DNA of 64,000 nt from Marivita lacus (GTDB lineage: Bacteria; Pseudomonadota; Alphaproteobacteria; Rhodobacterales; Rhodobacteraceae), in the NCBI RefSeq assembly GCF_014637725.1, contig NZ_BMFC01000007.1:124001-188000 (forward strand). The letters are read 5' to 3'. Of the stretch, positions 50,113 through 60,306 are shown piece after piece; position 1 is the stretch's first letter, and every line of letters starts with the position of its first letter. Made by a program: the position numbers and the translations under genes. The notes beneath the pieces were generated by a model. The model was not told the DNA's origin. It did no database searches and worked only from the letters and a program-made list of their open reading frames with translations.

Positions 50113-51666
50113 ATGAACACGCTTTCACGACGCGGCTTTCTTGCCGCAAGTGCCGCCGCCATTGGCGCGGCACAGATGCCCCATGTTGCCTTGGCGCAGA
50201 CAATGGCACCGATCAGCCTTAAGGCTGCAACCCGGACGCTCGATATCGACGGGCGCGCGGCAACGGTCTTTGGCCTTGTCGGCCCCGGCGGTCAGGGACT
50301 GATCCTCGACCCCGGCCAGAGGTTCCGGGTCGACCTGACGAACGATCTCGATGTCGGCACCATCATCCACTGGCACGGTCAGGTCCCGCCCAATGTGCAG
50401 GACGGCGTGCCGGACATGCCGATGCCCCTTCTCGCCCCGGGCGAGACCCGCTCCTACGACTTCGAGGCGCAGCCAGGCACCCACTGGATGCACAGCCATG
50501 TGCCGGTGCAGGAGATGCAACTGCTCGCCGCGCCGCTGATCGTGCGCTCGCAGGAAGATTTGACCGCCGACCGGCAGGAGGTCGTGATGTTCCTGCATGA
50601 TTTCTCCTTCAAGACCCCCGAGGAGGTTCTGGCGGAGATCAGTGGCGGCCATGGCGGCGGACACGGCGCAGGCCATGGCGCGGATTTCGGTGCGCCGACC
50701 GCGCAAGGCATGCCAATGGAAGGCATGGGTGGAATTCAGGGCATGGATCACGGGGCCATGGGCCATGGCGCCACGGACGGCATGCAGATGCGCAACATGC
50801 CCGGAATGGGCGGGATGATGGGCATGGGCGGCCAGATGAGCGGCATGGCCATGGACCTGAACGATTACGACTGGGATGCTTATCTTGCCAACGACCGGAC
50901 CCTGTCGGACCCCGAATTGGTGCAGGTTGAGCGTGGCGGGCGCATCCGGCTGCGGGTCATCAATGCCGCGGCTGCCACGGTGTTCTGGATCGACACCGGC
51001 GGTGCCGAGGCGCGACTTGTCGCGACGGACGGACATGCCGTCCAGCCTGTCGCGGGCACACGGTTCGGGCTGGCGATGGGGCAGCGGCTGGATCTCGACA
51101 TCGACCTGCCGAACGAAGGCGGCGCCTGGCCGATCCTTGCGCTGCGCGAAGGCGCGCGAGAGCGCACCGGGCTGATCCTTGCCACACAGGGTGCCGAGGT
51201 CCGGCGCATCGATGCCATGGCGGAAGCCGAGGCTTCCGCGTTCGACACCGATCTGGCGCAGGAGTCGCGCCTCATTGCCCGCGATGCCCTGCCTGAACGC
51301 CCGGTCGGCCGCAGACATATGCTGATGCTTGGCGGTTCGATGCAGCCCTATGTCTGGACGATCAACGGGGCCGTCTGGGGCCAGCACCAGCCGATCACCG
51401 CGCGCAGCGGCGAACGGGTCGTGCTGTCGTTCCACAACATGTCGATGATGGCTCACCCGATGCATCTTCACGGTCATGTGTTTCAGGTCGTCGGCCTGAA
51501 CGGGCGGCGTATTGCCGGTGCACTGCGCGACACGGTTCACGTTCCACCGATGTCCATGGTTGATGTCGCCCTCTATGCGGGCGAGGCCGCCCGTTGGATG
51601 CTGCATTGTCACCACATGCCGCACCTCGCGACCGGCATGATGACCGAGTTCGCCGTCACGGCATAG
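50113..51666 (+). CDS. Multicopper oxidase (CopA/CueO-like)
   Basis: From the ATG at 50113 (preceded by GAGGAGAC) the protein has 517 residues with a Tat signal (SRRGFLAASAAAIGAA). Copper motifs are HWHGQ and HWMHSH near the start, and HPMHLHGH and HCHHMPHLATGM near the end, giving the type 1/2/3 copper set. A Met/Gly/His-rich insert (about 185-250) is typical of copper-tolerance oxidases. It would oxidise Cu(I) in the periplasm. It is part of the copper cassette with the P-type ATPase downstream. Confidence 0.9.
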   Translation: MNTLSRRGFLAASAAAIGAAQMPHVALAQTMAPISLKAATRTLDIDGRAATVFGLVGPGGQGLILDPGQRFRVDLTNDLDVGTIIHWHGQVPPNVQDGVPDMPMPLLAPGETRSYDFEAQPGTHWMHSHVPVQEMQLLAAPLIVRSQEDLTADRQEVVMFLHDFSFKTPEEVLAEISGGHGGGHGAGHGADFGAPTAQGMPMEGMGGIQGMDHGAMGHGATDGMQMRNMPGMGGMMGMGGQMSGMAMDLNDYDWDAYLANDRTLSDPELVQVERGGRIRLRVINAAAATVFWIDTGGAEARLVATDGHAVQPVAGTRFGLAMGQRLDLDIDLPNEGGAWPILALREGARERTGLILATQGAEVRRIDAMAEAEASAFDTDLAQESRLIARDALPERPVGRRHMLMLGGSMQPYVWTINGAVWGQHQPITARSGERVVLSFHNMSMMAHPMHLHGHVFQVVGLNGRRIAGALRDTVHVPPMSMVDVALYAGEAARWMLHCHHMPHLATGMMTEFAVTA

Positions 51667-51794
51667 GCATGATCCGGGCCGGAGCGCCCGGATAGGGCGA
51701 CCCTCCCGGCAGCAATCCTATGCTGTCCTGCCCCATGTTGTCGTGAGTGCCAGCAAAAAGGCGCAAACCTACAGATGAAACCAAGGAGCACAAG

Positions 51795-51909
51795 ATGATG
51801 AACTGGAACGGAATGGGTTTCGGAATGGGGTGGCTGGCTCTTCGACCTGCTGATCATCATGCTGGTGGTTTTGGCCATAGCGGCGCTGCTCAAATATCTT
51901 CGAAAGTGA
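51795..51909 (+). pseudogene. Tiny membrane protein gene with a frameshift
   Basis: After an AAGGAG site the frame starts MMNWNGMGFGMG. A one-base shift then gives GWLFDLLIIMLVVLAIAALLKYLRK and a stop at 51909. Joined, the two would make a single-pass membrane protein of about 38 residues. The 115-base length is not a multiple of three, so the frame is broken here (real mutation or sequence error). Confidence 0.55.
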
Positions 51910-51925
51910 GAGAAAGGACGTCTCA

Positions 51926-52312
51926 ATGACTTACACGATCAATCGCATGATCCCGGACACCGGTATCGATGATGTCGACACCCGCTCCCGCAAGGCGCTG
52001 GCGGATCATGGCTTCGGTGTCCTGACCGAGATCGACGTCAAGGCGACCATGAAGAAGAAACTCGATGTCGAGATGCCGGCCTACCGCATCCTTGGCGCCT
52101 GCAATCCAAAGATGGCGCATCAGGCCATCGGGATTGAGCCGCGTGTTGGTGCGATGCTCCCCTGCAACGTCATCCTGCGCGAAGTCGAGGACGGCATTGA
52201 GGTCAGCGCCATCGACCCGGTGGCGTCGATGCAGGCGATCGAGAACGCCGAACTGACAGCCGTGGCGAGCGACGTCCGCGACCTTCTGGCCAAGGCGATC
52301 GAGGCGATCTGA
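51926..52312 (+). CDS. DUF302 protein
   Basis: The 128-residue protein matches the DUF302 family: DDVDTRSRKALADHGFGVLTEIDVKATMKKKLDVEMPAYRILGACNPKMAHQAI, then MLPCNVILREVEDGIEVSAIDPVASM. The family is common beside metal and redox genes, and its function is unknown. No signal peptide is visible, so it is probably cytosolic. It lies one base before the next gene. Confidence 0.85.
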   Translation: MTYTINRMIPDTGIDDVDTRSRKALADHGFGVLTEIDVKATMKKKLDVEMPAYRILGACNPKMAHQAIGIEPRVGAMLPCNVILREVEDGIEVSAIDPVASMQAIENAELTAVASDVRDLLAKAIEAI

Positions 52313-52313
52313 G

Positions 52314-52997
52314 ATGAGCCTGCGCGCCACCATTCTCGCGGGCCTTGCGATCCTCGGGATCGGACTGCTCGCTGTCTGGGTATTCGCGCCTTCGGTGTTC
52401 ACCGAGGCGCGCGACCTTCTGGAGCCAGAGCGCGTGAAAATACTGGTGGCGCGCGCGGGTCTCTGGGGGCCCGTTGTTATCGTCACGCTCATGACACTCG
52501 CGGTCGTGGCCAGTCCAATCCCGAGCGCGCCCATCGCGCTGGCGGCGGGGGCTGCCTACGGGCACGTCTGGGGCACTGTGATGGTTGTGATCGGCGCGGA
52601 ACTTGGGGCTCTGATCGCCTTTGGTCTTGCACGGATTCTGGGGCATGATGCCCTTCGGCGGGTTTTCGGAAACAAGGTTGATGCGGGCCTCCTCGGCTCG
52701 CAGAACGCGTTGACGGCGATGGTTTTCGCCAGCCGCCTGATGCCCTTTTTGTCCTTCGACATGATCAGCTACGCCGCCGGGCTGAGCCGATTGCACGCCT
52801 GGCGTTTCGCCATCGCAACACTGGCGGGGATCATACCGGCAAGCTTCCTGCTCGCTCATTTCGGCGGTGAGGCGGTGAGCGGAGACCTCGGGCGCGCGAC
52901 ATGGGCGGTGTTCGGACTTGGGCTTGTGACAGGCTTACCGCTTCTCTGGGTGGCGCTGCGGAGAAGGCCCGAAAAAGCTGCGCACCACCGACCTTGA
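52314..52997 (+). CDS. TVP38/TMEM64-type membrane protein
   Basis: The 227-residue protein has about five hydrophobic segments. It has the VTT-domain pattern PIPSAPIALAAGAAYGHVWGTVMVVIGAELGALIAFGLAR, and FASRLMPFLSFDMISYAAGLSRLHAWRFAIATLAGIIP. Family members are membrane proteins of uncertain transport or lipid-related role. It starts one base after the DUF302 gene and is followed by the P-type ATPase 63 bases later. Confidence 0.85.
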   Translation: MSLRATILAGLAILGIGLLAVWVFAPSVFTEARDLLEPERVKILVARAGLWGPVVIVTLMTLAVVASPIPSAPIALAAGAAYGHVWGTVMVVIGAELGALIAFGLARILGHDALRRVFGNKVDAGLLGSQNALTAMVFASRLMPFLSFDMISYAAGLSRLHAWRFAIATLAGIIPASFLLAHFGGEAVSGDLGRATWAVFGLGLVTGLPLLWVALRRRPEKAAHHRP

Positions 52998-53060
52998 AAA
53001 GGGCTTGAGCTTCCAACGGCTGGACGCGGCAAGCAAAAACCATCGAAAGGCTGGCAGACC

Positions 53061-55250
53061 ATGGAGCATGACCATCATCACGCGGCGCCCGACATCCCGG
53101 CTGGGTCCGAAACGGCAAAGGACCCGGTCTGCGGGATGACGGTCACGGTCAAGCCTGACGGGCGTCACGCCGAGTTCCAGGGCGAGACCTTCCATTTCTG
53201 CTCGGAGAAGTGCCAGTCGAAGTTCAAGGCGGATCCGTGGTTCTACGCCTCGGGCCGGGCGTCCGGGCAGAAAAAGGCGGCACCGGCCAACGTCCAGTAC
53301 ACCTGTCCGATGCATCCGGAGATCGTCCGCGATGCGCCCGGGTCCTGCCCGATCTGCGGCATGGCGCTGGAGCCCATGGTGCCGTCGGACGAGCCCAGCG
53401 AGGAATTGACCGACTTCACGCGGCGGATGTGGATTTCCGCCGCCGCGGCGGTGCCGCTTGTCATCCTGACAATGGGCGAACTCGTCGCCTTGCCGGTACG
53501 AGACTGGATCGGGCACCAGACCGCGAGCTATCTCGAATTCGTGTTGGCCACGCCGATCATCCTCTGGGCCGCCTTGCCGTTCTTCCGGCGTGGCTGGGAC
53601 TCGGTTGTGAACCGATCCCCCAACATGTGGACGCTGATCAGCCTCGGCGTGGCGGCGGCGTACCTGTATTCGATCGTCGCCACTTTCCTTCCGGGCGTTT
53701 TCCCCGAACAGTACCGGATGGGCGCGGGCGTCGGCACCTATTTCGAGGCGGCCGTGGTGATCGTCACTTTGGTCTTCGTGGGCCAGGTTCTTGAACTGCG
53801 CGCGCGCGAACGCACAGGCGACGCGATCCGTGCGCTCCTGGATCTGGCACCCAAGACCGCGCGGCGCATCCTGCCGGACGGCAGCGAATATGACGCGCCG
53901 CTTGAAAACATCATGGAAGGCGACCGGCTGAGGGTGCGCCCGGGCGATGCGGTGCCGGTGGACGGAGTTGTAATCGAGGGCCGGTCTTCGCTCGATGAAA
54001 GCATGCTGACTGGCGAGTCGATGCCGGTGGAGAAGGGCCCGGGCGATGCGGTGACCGGGGCCACGATCAACAAGAACGGCAGTCTCGTCATCGAGGCGGG
54101 CAAGGTTGGCGCGGATACGGTGCTTGCACAGATCGTGGTCATGGTGTCGAACGCCCGCCGCTCCCGCGCGCCGATCCAGGGGCTGGCGGACCGGGTGTCG
54201 GCAGTCTTCGTGCCGACGGTCGTCGCCATCGCCATTGTCGCCTTCATCGTCTGGCTGATCTTCGGCCCAGAGCCCGCGCTGGTCTTCGCCATCGCCTCTG
54301 CTGTGTCGGTGTTGATCATCGCCTGTCCGTGCGCGCTGGGTCTAGCCACGCCAATCTCGATTACCACGGCGGCGGGACGTGGCGCGCAGGCGGGCGTGCT
54401 GATCAAGGACGCCGAGGCGCTGGAGCGCATGGCAGGTGTCGATACGCTGATCGTGGACAAGACCGGCACGCTGACCTTGGGCAAGCCGAAACTGACCGAT
54501 ACGATCGCACTCGGCGATCTGGCAGAAACGGATCTGTTGTCGCTCGCCGCAGCCCTGGAGCGCGGGTCGGAACACCCGCTGGCCGAAGCTATCGTCGAAG
54601 GCGCCGAGGCGCAGGCCGACACCCTGCGCGCCGAAGGCAAGACGGCCATGTTCGTCGCCGTCGATGGTGTGCTATCCGGTATCGTTGCAGTAGCGGACCC
54701 GATCAAGGACAGCACCGGACAGGCGATCAAGGAACTTCATGCACAAGGGCTGCGCGTCATCATGGCGACGGGCGACAACGAACGCACGGCGCAGGCGGTG
54801 GCGCGCAAGCTGGGGATCGACGAAGTGCGTGCGGGTATCCTGCCCGAGGGTAAGAAGGACCTGATCGAGCAGCTGCGCCGCGACGGACACAAGATCGCGA
54901 TGGCAGGCGACAGTGTGAACGATGCGCCGGCACTGGCCGCCGCCGATGTGGGTATCGCCATGGGAACGGGCGCGGATGTGGCGATGGAAAGCGCTGGGAT
55001 CACACTGCTGGGCGGCGACCTCATGGGTATCGTGCGCGCGCGCAAGCTCGCGCGCGCCACACTGCGCAACATCAAGCAGAACCTGTTCTTCGCCTTCGCC
55101 TACAACACCCTTGGCGTCCCCATCGCGGCAGGACTGCTTTACCCTGTTACCGGCCTTCTGCTCTCGCCTATGATCGCGGCGGCGGCCATGAGCCTGTCCT
55201 CGGTCTCGGTGATTTCCAACGCTCTGCGGCTGAGGCGGGTCGATCTCTGA
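53061..55250 (+). CDS. Copper-type P-type ATPase with YHS and metal-binding domains
   Basis: The 729-residue protein starts with a His-rich leader, a YHS domain ([31 protein letters not shown]) and a YTCPMHPEI...[10 protein letters not shown] metal-binding domain. The P-type ATPase core follows: the actuator LTGES, the metal site [10 protein letters not shown], the phosphorylation motif [16 protein letters not shown], and the hinge [20 protein letters not shown]. The CPC motif indicates transport of Cu(I)/Ag(I) or a similar soft metal, most likely export. It anchors the copper cassette. Confidence 0.93.
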   Translation: MEHDHHHAAPDIPAGSETAKDPVCGMTVTVKPDGRHAEFQGETFHFCSEKCQSKFKADPWFYASGRASGQKKAAPANVQYTCPMHPEIVRDAPGSCPICGMALEPMVPSDEPSEELTDFTRRMWISAAAAVPLVILTMGELVALPVRDWIGHQTASYLEFVLATPIILWAALPFFRRGWDSVVNRSPNMWTLISLGVAAAYLYSIVATFLPGVFPEQYRMGAGVGTYFEAAVVIVTLVFVGQVLELRARERTGDAIRALLDLAPKTARRILPDGSEYDAPLENIMEGDRLRVRPGDAVPVDGVVIEGRSSLDESMLTGESMPVEKGPGDAVTGATINKNGSLVIEAGKVGADTVLAQIVVMVSNARRSRAPIQGLADRVSAVFVPTVVAIAIVAFIVWLIFGPEPALVFAIASAVSVLIIACPCALGLATPISITTAAGRGAQAGVLIKDAEALERMAGVDTLIVDKTGTLTLGKPKLTDTIALGDLAETDLLSLAAALERGSEHPLAEAIVEGAEAQADTLRAEGKTAMFVAVDGVLSGIVAVADPIKDSTGQAIKELHAQGLRVIMATGDNERTAQAVARKLGIDEVRAGILPEGKKDLIEQLRRDGHKIAMAGDSVNDAPALAAADVGIAMGTGADVAMESAGITLLGGDLMGIVRARKLARATLRNIKQNLFFAFAYNTLGVPIAAGLLYPVTGLLLSPMIAAAAMSLSSVSVISNALRLRRVDL

Positions 55251-55288
55251 CCTGCCGGCACACCACACCAATCAGAAAGGAAAACCAT

Positions 55289-55768
55289 ATGACCCATGAA
55301 ATGATTTCTCGCCGCGCGATCCTGGTCGGAGCGACCTCGCTCGTGGCCACCTTGCCCCTTCGGACGTTGGCGCAAGGCGTGGGTCCGTCGATCCACGTGA
55401 TGAAGGACCCAAACTGTGGCTGCTGCTCGGCCTGGATCGATATCCTCGCGAATGACGGCTTCGCAGTCACGACCGAGGCGAGCGCCGGAACGCTTCTGAT
55501 GCGCTACAAGCTGGACAACGGCATCCCGCGGGAGATGGTCTCCTGCCATACGGGTCGCGTGGACGGCTACATGATAGAGGGCCACGTCCCTGTTGCCGAC
55601 ATTCACCGTCTGCTGGTGGAACGCCCCGACGCGGTTGGCCTCGCAGTGCCCGGCATGCCCTACGGATCGCCCGGCATGGGGCCGGAAAGCGCGCGCGACG
55701 CCTATGACGTGTTCCTCATGCGGCGCGACGGATCGATCGAAGTTTTCACCAGCTACGCTGCCGCATGA
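55289..55768 (+). CDS. DUF411 periplasmic metal-binding protein
   Basis: The 159-residue protein has an N-terminal SRRAILVGATSL export signal and the DUF411 core: VMKDPNCGCCSAWIDILANDGFAV with a CGCC metal site, then YKLDNGIPREMVSCHTGRVDGYMIEGHVPVADIHRLL and PGMPYGSPGM. DUF411 proteins are typical of copper and silver cassettes. It lies 38 bases after the ATPase and ends the intact cassette. Confidence 0.88.
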   Translation: MTHEMISRRAILVGATSLVATLPLRTLAQGVGPSIHVMKDPNCGCCSAWIDILANDGFAVTTEASAGTLLMRYKLDNGIPREMVSCHTGRVDGYMIEGHVPVADIHRLLVERPDAVGLAVPGMPYGSPGMGPESARDAYDVFLMRRDGSIEVFTSYAAA

Positions 55769-55859
55769 CCTTGAAGCTGGGACTCCGCTTCTGATCAGGG
55801 GACAAGAACACAGGCGCGCCTGTTGCAGCATCACGGTGTAGTCGCTTAGCATACCCTCG

Positions 55860-56099
55860 ATGCCGGTCCCTCGGGCAGCGGGGGGGGAGCAGGTTATGCT
55901 TCTTGTCGTGGCCAACAATCTCATCGGGAGCTTCAACTGGTTCCAGACCGGCAACAGCCAACGTGGCGGCGGCGAACCGCTCTCTATTCGGCAGATGATC
56001 ACACGGGTCGTTGACGATCACGCCATCGACCCGTCGCAAGCCTTCCTCTCGCCGGAGCCTTCAGCGCGCGTGCCCAAATCAGGCGTATCGTTGATCTGA
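55860..56099 (+). pseudogene. Possible fragment of a PHB-depolymerase-like esterase
   Basis: The frame contains FNWFQTGNSQRGGGEPLSIRQMITRVVDDHAIDPSQAFL. This resembles the segment before the nucleophile elbow of PHB depolymerase-type esterases (CWNWFxxxDQxRGxGEP, then a helix and DPxRVY). The GLSAG elbow itself is absent. The rest of the 690-base gap to 56453 has only unsupported short frames. Confidence 0.4.
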
Positions 56100-56452
56100 T
56101 AATTGTCCAGTCTGGCGCAAAGCAGGTGTCTGCGGCCTTTACCCTGCAATTTCCCAACGGGATGATCCTGCCTGATCCGGGGCGTCTCATCGGCGCGATC
56201 GGGGCCACCGTACACAAATTGCCGGCATCGCCGCCTTGGCACCGATGGCACCCAGCGAAGCGTCAAGCGCCATCACGAGCAGGCCATCAGTGTCCGGCAA
56301 GAACGCCAATCGGAAATTGACCGAACTTAAGATGGCCGTCAGAACCGGCAGGATTGCGACATGGTGTTCACGGCTGCCCGCTTTCAAAAAAGACCAGGTG
56401 GCTTCGGCGGACGACGTCGACCGTCACGTGACCACAGGCATCCATCCGCACA

Positions 56453-56845
56453 TCAGTCGACACCATATTTCAGCATCTTTTCCAGACCTTCGGTGAGGTA
56501 CTCTCCCACCATTGGCCTGCCGAGGAGATAACGGCTCACCAGCCCATCGTGCTGTTGTCGCGCGAGGGCTTTGGTCTGCTCCCAGGCCGCGGGTTCCGCA
56601 TCGCCGCGGCCGATCCAGAACAGCGCGACGAGCGCGTCCTGCTGTTCGTCGTTCATGCTTTCGATTTCTTGGGTGATCTCGTTGCGGCTCAGATCGCCCT
56701 CGGTTTCCTGCAGGGTCGCGGTCACCTCGTCGTCCGTGGCATTCCCGCCAAGGTCGGAGATATCCGTCCCTTCCTTCGCCATGACGGCGTTGAACCGCAG
56801 TACCAGTTCTTCGATCCGGGTATCGTTAAAGGGCAGCGCGGCCAT
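56453..56845 (-). CDS. DUF3775 protein
   Basis: The 130-residue protein matches the DUF3775 family: a helical cytosolic protein with EGDLSRNEITQEIESMNDEQQDALVALFWIGRGDAEPAAWEQTKALARQ and GRPMVGEYLTEGLEKML. The function is unknown. It stands alone on the minus strand between the metal cassette and the ALDH genes. The 318-base stretch downstream of it (56846-57163) shows no gene that I can support. Confidence 0.8.
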   Translation of the reverse strand: MAALPFNDTRIEELVLRFNAVMAKEGTDISDLGGNATDDEVTATLQETEGDLSRNEITQEIESMNDEQQDALVALFWIGRGDAEPAAWEQTKALARQQHDGLVSRYLLGRPMVGEYLTEGLEKMLKYGVD

Positions 56846-57163
56846 AGGTATCTCCTGTTCGGTGCACTCTCAGGGTAGCACGTGGCGGAGGCGTGACACT
56901 GATTTCGATCATGACGCCTTGCGCGCATTCGCTCCGGCAGCGTTCTCGACGAGGGTCGAACCGGCCGCAGGGCCGCCTCAGACCCGGCGCATTGCCGAAA
57001 CAGAACCTCATCCATGATGAAGCCCAGCCTGCTGATCTGGATTAGCACACCGGCGGCCCGGCTGACTTAGACTTCATGTGGCGCCTGACTGCATCACTGC
57101 CGTCACGGGGAAGGAACGCGTGGCGACGCCAAGCGTTGCCTATGGAATTGTAAAGGGGCCCGC

Positions 57164-58540
57164 ATGACGACAATTTCCACAATCAATCCCGCGACCGAGC
57201 AAGAAATCCAGAGCTACACCCTCATGACCGAACAGGAGGCGACGGGCCGGATCGAGGCCTGCCACGCCGGGTTTCAGGAGTGGCGCAAACTGACGCATCA
57301 CGAACGCGCGCCGTACCTGACCAAGATCGGCCAGACGCTGCGCGAGCACGCCGACGAACTGGCCGCCTTGATGACGGCCGAGACTGGTAAGCTTCTGAAA
57401 GACGGCCAAGCCGAAGTCGAGATCTGCGCGGCGATCTGTGACTACACCGCCCAGTACGGTCCCGAGGTGCTGGCCGATGAAGACCGCACGCACGGTGCTG
57501 ATCAGAAGCGCGGCGTCGTCAGCTACCAGCCGATCGGCGTCATCTATTCGATCCAGCCGTGGAACTTTCCCCTCTACCAGCCGATCCGCGTGCTGGCCGC
57601 CAACCTGATGGCGGGCAACGGCTGCGTGCTGAAGCACGCCAGCATCTGCACCGGGTCTGGTCTGCGTCTGCGCGAGCTGTGCATCGAGGCGGGCTTGCCC
57701 AAGGATCTGTTTCAGGTCGTCATCATCGATCACGACACCAGCGACAAATTGATCGCGCACCCAAAAGTCCGCGGCGTCACGCTCACCGGCAGTGACGGGG
57801 CCGGGCGCCACGTGGGTGCCGTCGCCGCCAAAGCGCTGAAGAAAACCGTGCTCGAACTGGGATCGAACGATGCCTACCTCGTGCTCGAGGACGCCGACAT
57901 CGAGACGGCGGTCAAGTTCTCGGTCATGGGGCGGCTCTACAACAACGGCGAGACCTGCATCTCGGCCAAGCGTTTCATCGTAACCGACAAGGTTTACGAC
58001 GTATTCGTCGATGCGTTCGTGGCGGAGATGAAGGGTATCCGTCTGGGCGATCCCACGGATGCGGACAGCCAGCTTGGCCCGCTGTCGAGCCAGGACCAGT
58101 TCGACACGGTCAAGACGCAAGTCGACGACAGCGTTGCCAAGGGCGCAACGGTTCTGTGCGGCGGAGAGGCACCAGATCGCATCGGAGCCTACTATCCATC
58201 CACGGTGCTGGCCGATCTTGCGCCCGGCATGCCCGCCTATGATGATGAGATTTTCGGTCCTGTAGCGTCGGTCATCCGCGCCAAGGATGACGCCGACGCC
58301 ATGCGTCTGGCCAATGAAAGCCGATATGGTCTGGGCGGCGGGATCTTTTCCAAGGACGAGGACCGCGCCCTCAAGCTCGCCCGCGATCACTTCGACACTG
58401 GCATGATCCGCATCAACTCGTTCGGGGCCGCCGATCCGAACATGCCCTTTGGTGGGGTCAAGGATTCCGGCTACGGACGCGAGCATGGCGGCTTCGGCAT
58501 GAAGGAATTCGTCAACGTGAAATCGATCTTTCTGCCGTGA
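57164..58540 (+). CDS. Aldehyde dehydrogenase, succinate-semialdehyde type
   Basis: The 458-residue protein has the ALDH superfamily layout: PWNFPLYQPIRVLAANLMAGNGCVLKHAS, the Glu motif ELGSNDAYLVLE and the nucleophile Cys in NNGETCISAKRF. The C-terminal part reads DSGYGREHGGFGMKEFVNVKSI. The best guess is an NAD(P)-dependent succinate-semialdehyde dehydrogenase or close relative. It overlaps the next open frame by four bases. Confidence 0.85.
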   Translation: MTTISTINPATEQEIQSYTLMTEQEATGRIEACHAGFQEWRKLTHHERAPYLTKIGQTLREHADELAALMTAETGKLLKDGQAEVEICAAICDYTAQYGPEVLADEDRTHGADQKRGVVSYQPIGVIYSIQPWNFPLYQPIRVLAANLMAGNGCVLKHASICTGSGLRLRELCIEAGLPKDLFQVVIIDHDTSDKLIAHPKVRGVTLTGSDGAGRHVGAVAAKALKKTVLELGSNDAYLVLEDADIETAVKFSVMGRLYNNGETCISAKRFIVTDKVYDVFVDAFVAEMKGIRLGDPTDADSQLGPLSSQDQFDTVKTQVDDSVAKGATVLCGGEAPDRIGAYYPSTVLADLAPGMPAYDDEIFGPVASVIRAKDDADAMRLANESRYGLGGGIFSKDEDRALKLARDHFDTGMIRINSFGAADPNMPFGGVKDSGYGREHGGFGMKEFVNVKSIFLP

Positions 58541-58593
58541 TCACGCCTGATCCAAGGCTTTCACTCAACTCAATATCCACGAAGGACCAGCCA

Positions 58594-59217
58594 ATGAACA
58601 TGAACATCCTCGTCGCCGGCGCAACCGGCAAAACCGGCCTGCATCTTGTTCAGGAGTTAGTCGATCAGGGCCACAAGCCGACAGCGCTGGTCCGCGAAAG
58701 CTCCGACACCAGCGCGCTTCCACAAGGCGTTGACCTGCGCAAAGGCGATCTGACAAACTTGCAAGATGGCGTCTGCGACGGGATGGACGCCGTGATCTTC
58801 GCGGCAGGCTCCGGCGGGTCTACCGGCCCGGAGATGACCGATAAGGTGGATCGGGACGGCGCCAAACGCCTGATCGATCTGGCCGCTGACGCAGGGGTGA
58901 AACGCTTCGTGATGCTCAGCTCGGTCGGGGCGGACCAGTCAGACCCCACGGGCGAAATGGCGCATTACCTGAAGGCCAAGCACGAAGCAGATGAACACCT
59001 CAAGGCCTCTGGCATGACCTATTTTATCCTTCGCCCTGTGGCGTTGAACAACGACGGCCGCAGTGTCAGGGTGACCCTCGGCGACGAGGTGGACATCTCG
59101 GCACAAGCCTCGCGTGCGGACGTGGCTCACGTTCTGGCCGAGGCCGCGATGTCAGGCAGTTTAGACGGAATGGTGCACCTTATGCAGTCCGCCGGACGTT
59201 CCCTGCAACATGTCTAG
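58594..59217 (+). CDS. NAD(P)-binding SDR-like protein
   Basis: The 207-residue protein has the Rossmann start NILVAGATGKTGLHLVQELVDQG, then VKRFVMLSSVGADQ and YLKAKHEADEHLKASGMTYFILRP, an atypical short-chain dehydrogenase of the NAD(P)H-binding NmrA/YwnB kind. The ATG at 58594 has a GAAGGA site. The frame reaches 58537, overlapping the ALDH stop. Substrate unknown. Together with the ALDH and MDR genes it forms a small oxidoreductase group. Confidence 0.8.
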   Translation: MNMNILVAGATGKTGLHLVQELVDQGHKPTALVRESSDTSALPQGVDLRKGDLTNLQDGVCDGMDAVIFAAGSGGSTGPEMTDKVDRDGAKRLIDLAADAGVKRFVMLSSVGADQSDPTGEMAHYLKAKHEADEHLKASGMTYFILRPVALNNDGRSVRVTLGDEVDISAQASRADVAHVLAEAAMSGSLDGMVHLMQSAGRSLQHV

Positions 59218-59274
59218 GCTTTCGAACATCCTAAAATTTTCGGCAACGCGGTTTTCCAGACGAGGTATCGAACC

Positions 59275-60306
59275 ATGACGCAATCCGACAGCGTGAACCG
59301 CAAGTTTGTCCTTGCCAAGCGTCCCAAGGGCGCGCCGGACGACAGCACCCTAAGGCTGGAAACCGATGAGGTGCCGAGCCCCGGCAAGGGTCAGATGCTG
59401 CTGCGCAACGCATATCTCTCGCTGGACCCTTACATGCGGGGCCGGATGAGCGATGCGCCCTCCTATGCCGCCCCGGTCGAGATCGGCGCGGTCATGGTCG
59501 GCGGCACCGTCGCGCAGGTCGTGTCATCCGGCGTGGCGGGCTTTGTGGCGGGCGACTGGGTACAGGCATTCGGCGGCTGGCAGGATTATGCCCTGTCCGA
59601 CGGCACCGGCGTCATCAATATGGGCACATCGCCCGAAAACCCCTCTTGGGCGCTCGGTGTGCTGGGGATGCCGGGTTTGACCGCCTGGGCGGGCCTGACA
59701 CAGATCGGCCAGCCGAAAAAGGGCGAGACACTGGTCGTCGCCGGGGCCAGCGGTCCGGTGGGGGCCACCGTCGGTCAGGTTGGCAAGATCCTGGGACTGC
59801 ATGTTGTCGGGATCGCGGGCGGGGCTGCGAAATGCGCCCATGTGGTCGACACTCTGGGATTCGATGCGTGCATCGACTACAAGGCTGACGGTTTTCCGAC
59901 CGCGCTAAAAGCGGCGGTGCCGGACGGCATCGACATCTATTTCGAGAATGTCGGCGGCGCGGTCTTCGATGCGGTTCTGCCGCTGCTGAACCCAAAAGCC
60001 CGCATCCCGGTTTGCGGCCTGATCTCGCAATACAACGCGACCGCACTGCCGGATGGCCCGGACCGGCTGAACCTGTTGCTGGGCACGATCCTGCGCAAGC
60101 GGATGACCCTGCGCGGTTTCATCGTCTTTGACGACTTCGGTCACCTTTATCCCGAATTCGCCAAGCAGATGGGCACGTGGGTCAAGGCTGGAAAGGTCCA
60201 ATACCGTGAGGAAATGATCGAGGGGCTGGAACGCGCCCCAGCGGCCTTTGTCGGATTGCTCAATGGCGAGGCTTTCGGCAAGCGCGTCATCAAGCTGACC
60301 GCTTGA
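59275..60306 (+). CDS. NADP-dependent MDR-family oxidoreductase
   Basis: The 343-residue protein is a zinc-free medium-chain reductase of the prostaglandin reductase/CurA type. Motifs are NAYLSLDPYMRGRM, the cofactor loop TLVVAGASGPVGATVGQVGKILG, and DIYFENVGGAVFDAVLPLLN. Such enzymes reduce activated double bonds of enones and quinones with NADPH. It is downstream of the SDR gene by 57 bases on the same strand. Confidence 0.88.
   Translation: MTQSDSVNRKFVLAKRPKGAPDDSTLRLETDEVPSPGKGQMLLRNAYLSLDPYMRGRMSDAPSYAAPVEIGAVMVGGTVAQVVSSGVAGFVAGDWVQAFGGWQDYALSDGTGVINMGTSPENPSWALGVLGMPGLTAWAGLTQIGQPKKGETLVVAGASGPVGATVGQVGKILGLHVVGIAGGAAKCAHVVDTLGFDACIDYKADGFPTALKAAVPDGIDIYFENVGGAVFDAVLPLLNPKARIPVCGLISQYNATALPDGPDRLNLLLGTILRKRMTLRGFIVFDDFGHLYPEFAKQMGTWVKAGKVQYREEMIEGLERAPAAFVGLLNGEAFGKRVIKLTA

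Noticed and set aside
50125-51624. 499-codon minus-strand frame opposite the multicopper oxidase
   Set aside because: The oxidase on the plus strand has its full motif set; the opposite frame is His/Arg/Gln-rich with no domain.
56846-57163. Short frames upstream of the aldehyde dehydrogenase
   Set aside because: No ribosome-binding sites or recognisable protein sequence; treated as non-coding.
57140-58486. 448-codon minus-strand frame opposite the aldehyde dehydrogenase
   Set aside because: Antisense shadow of a well-supported gene; no recognisable motifs.
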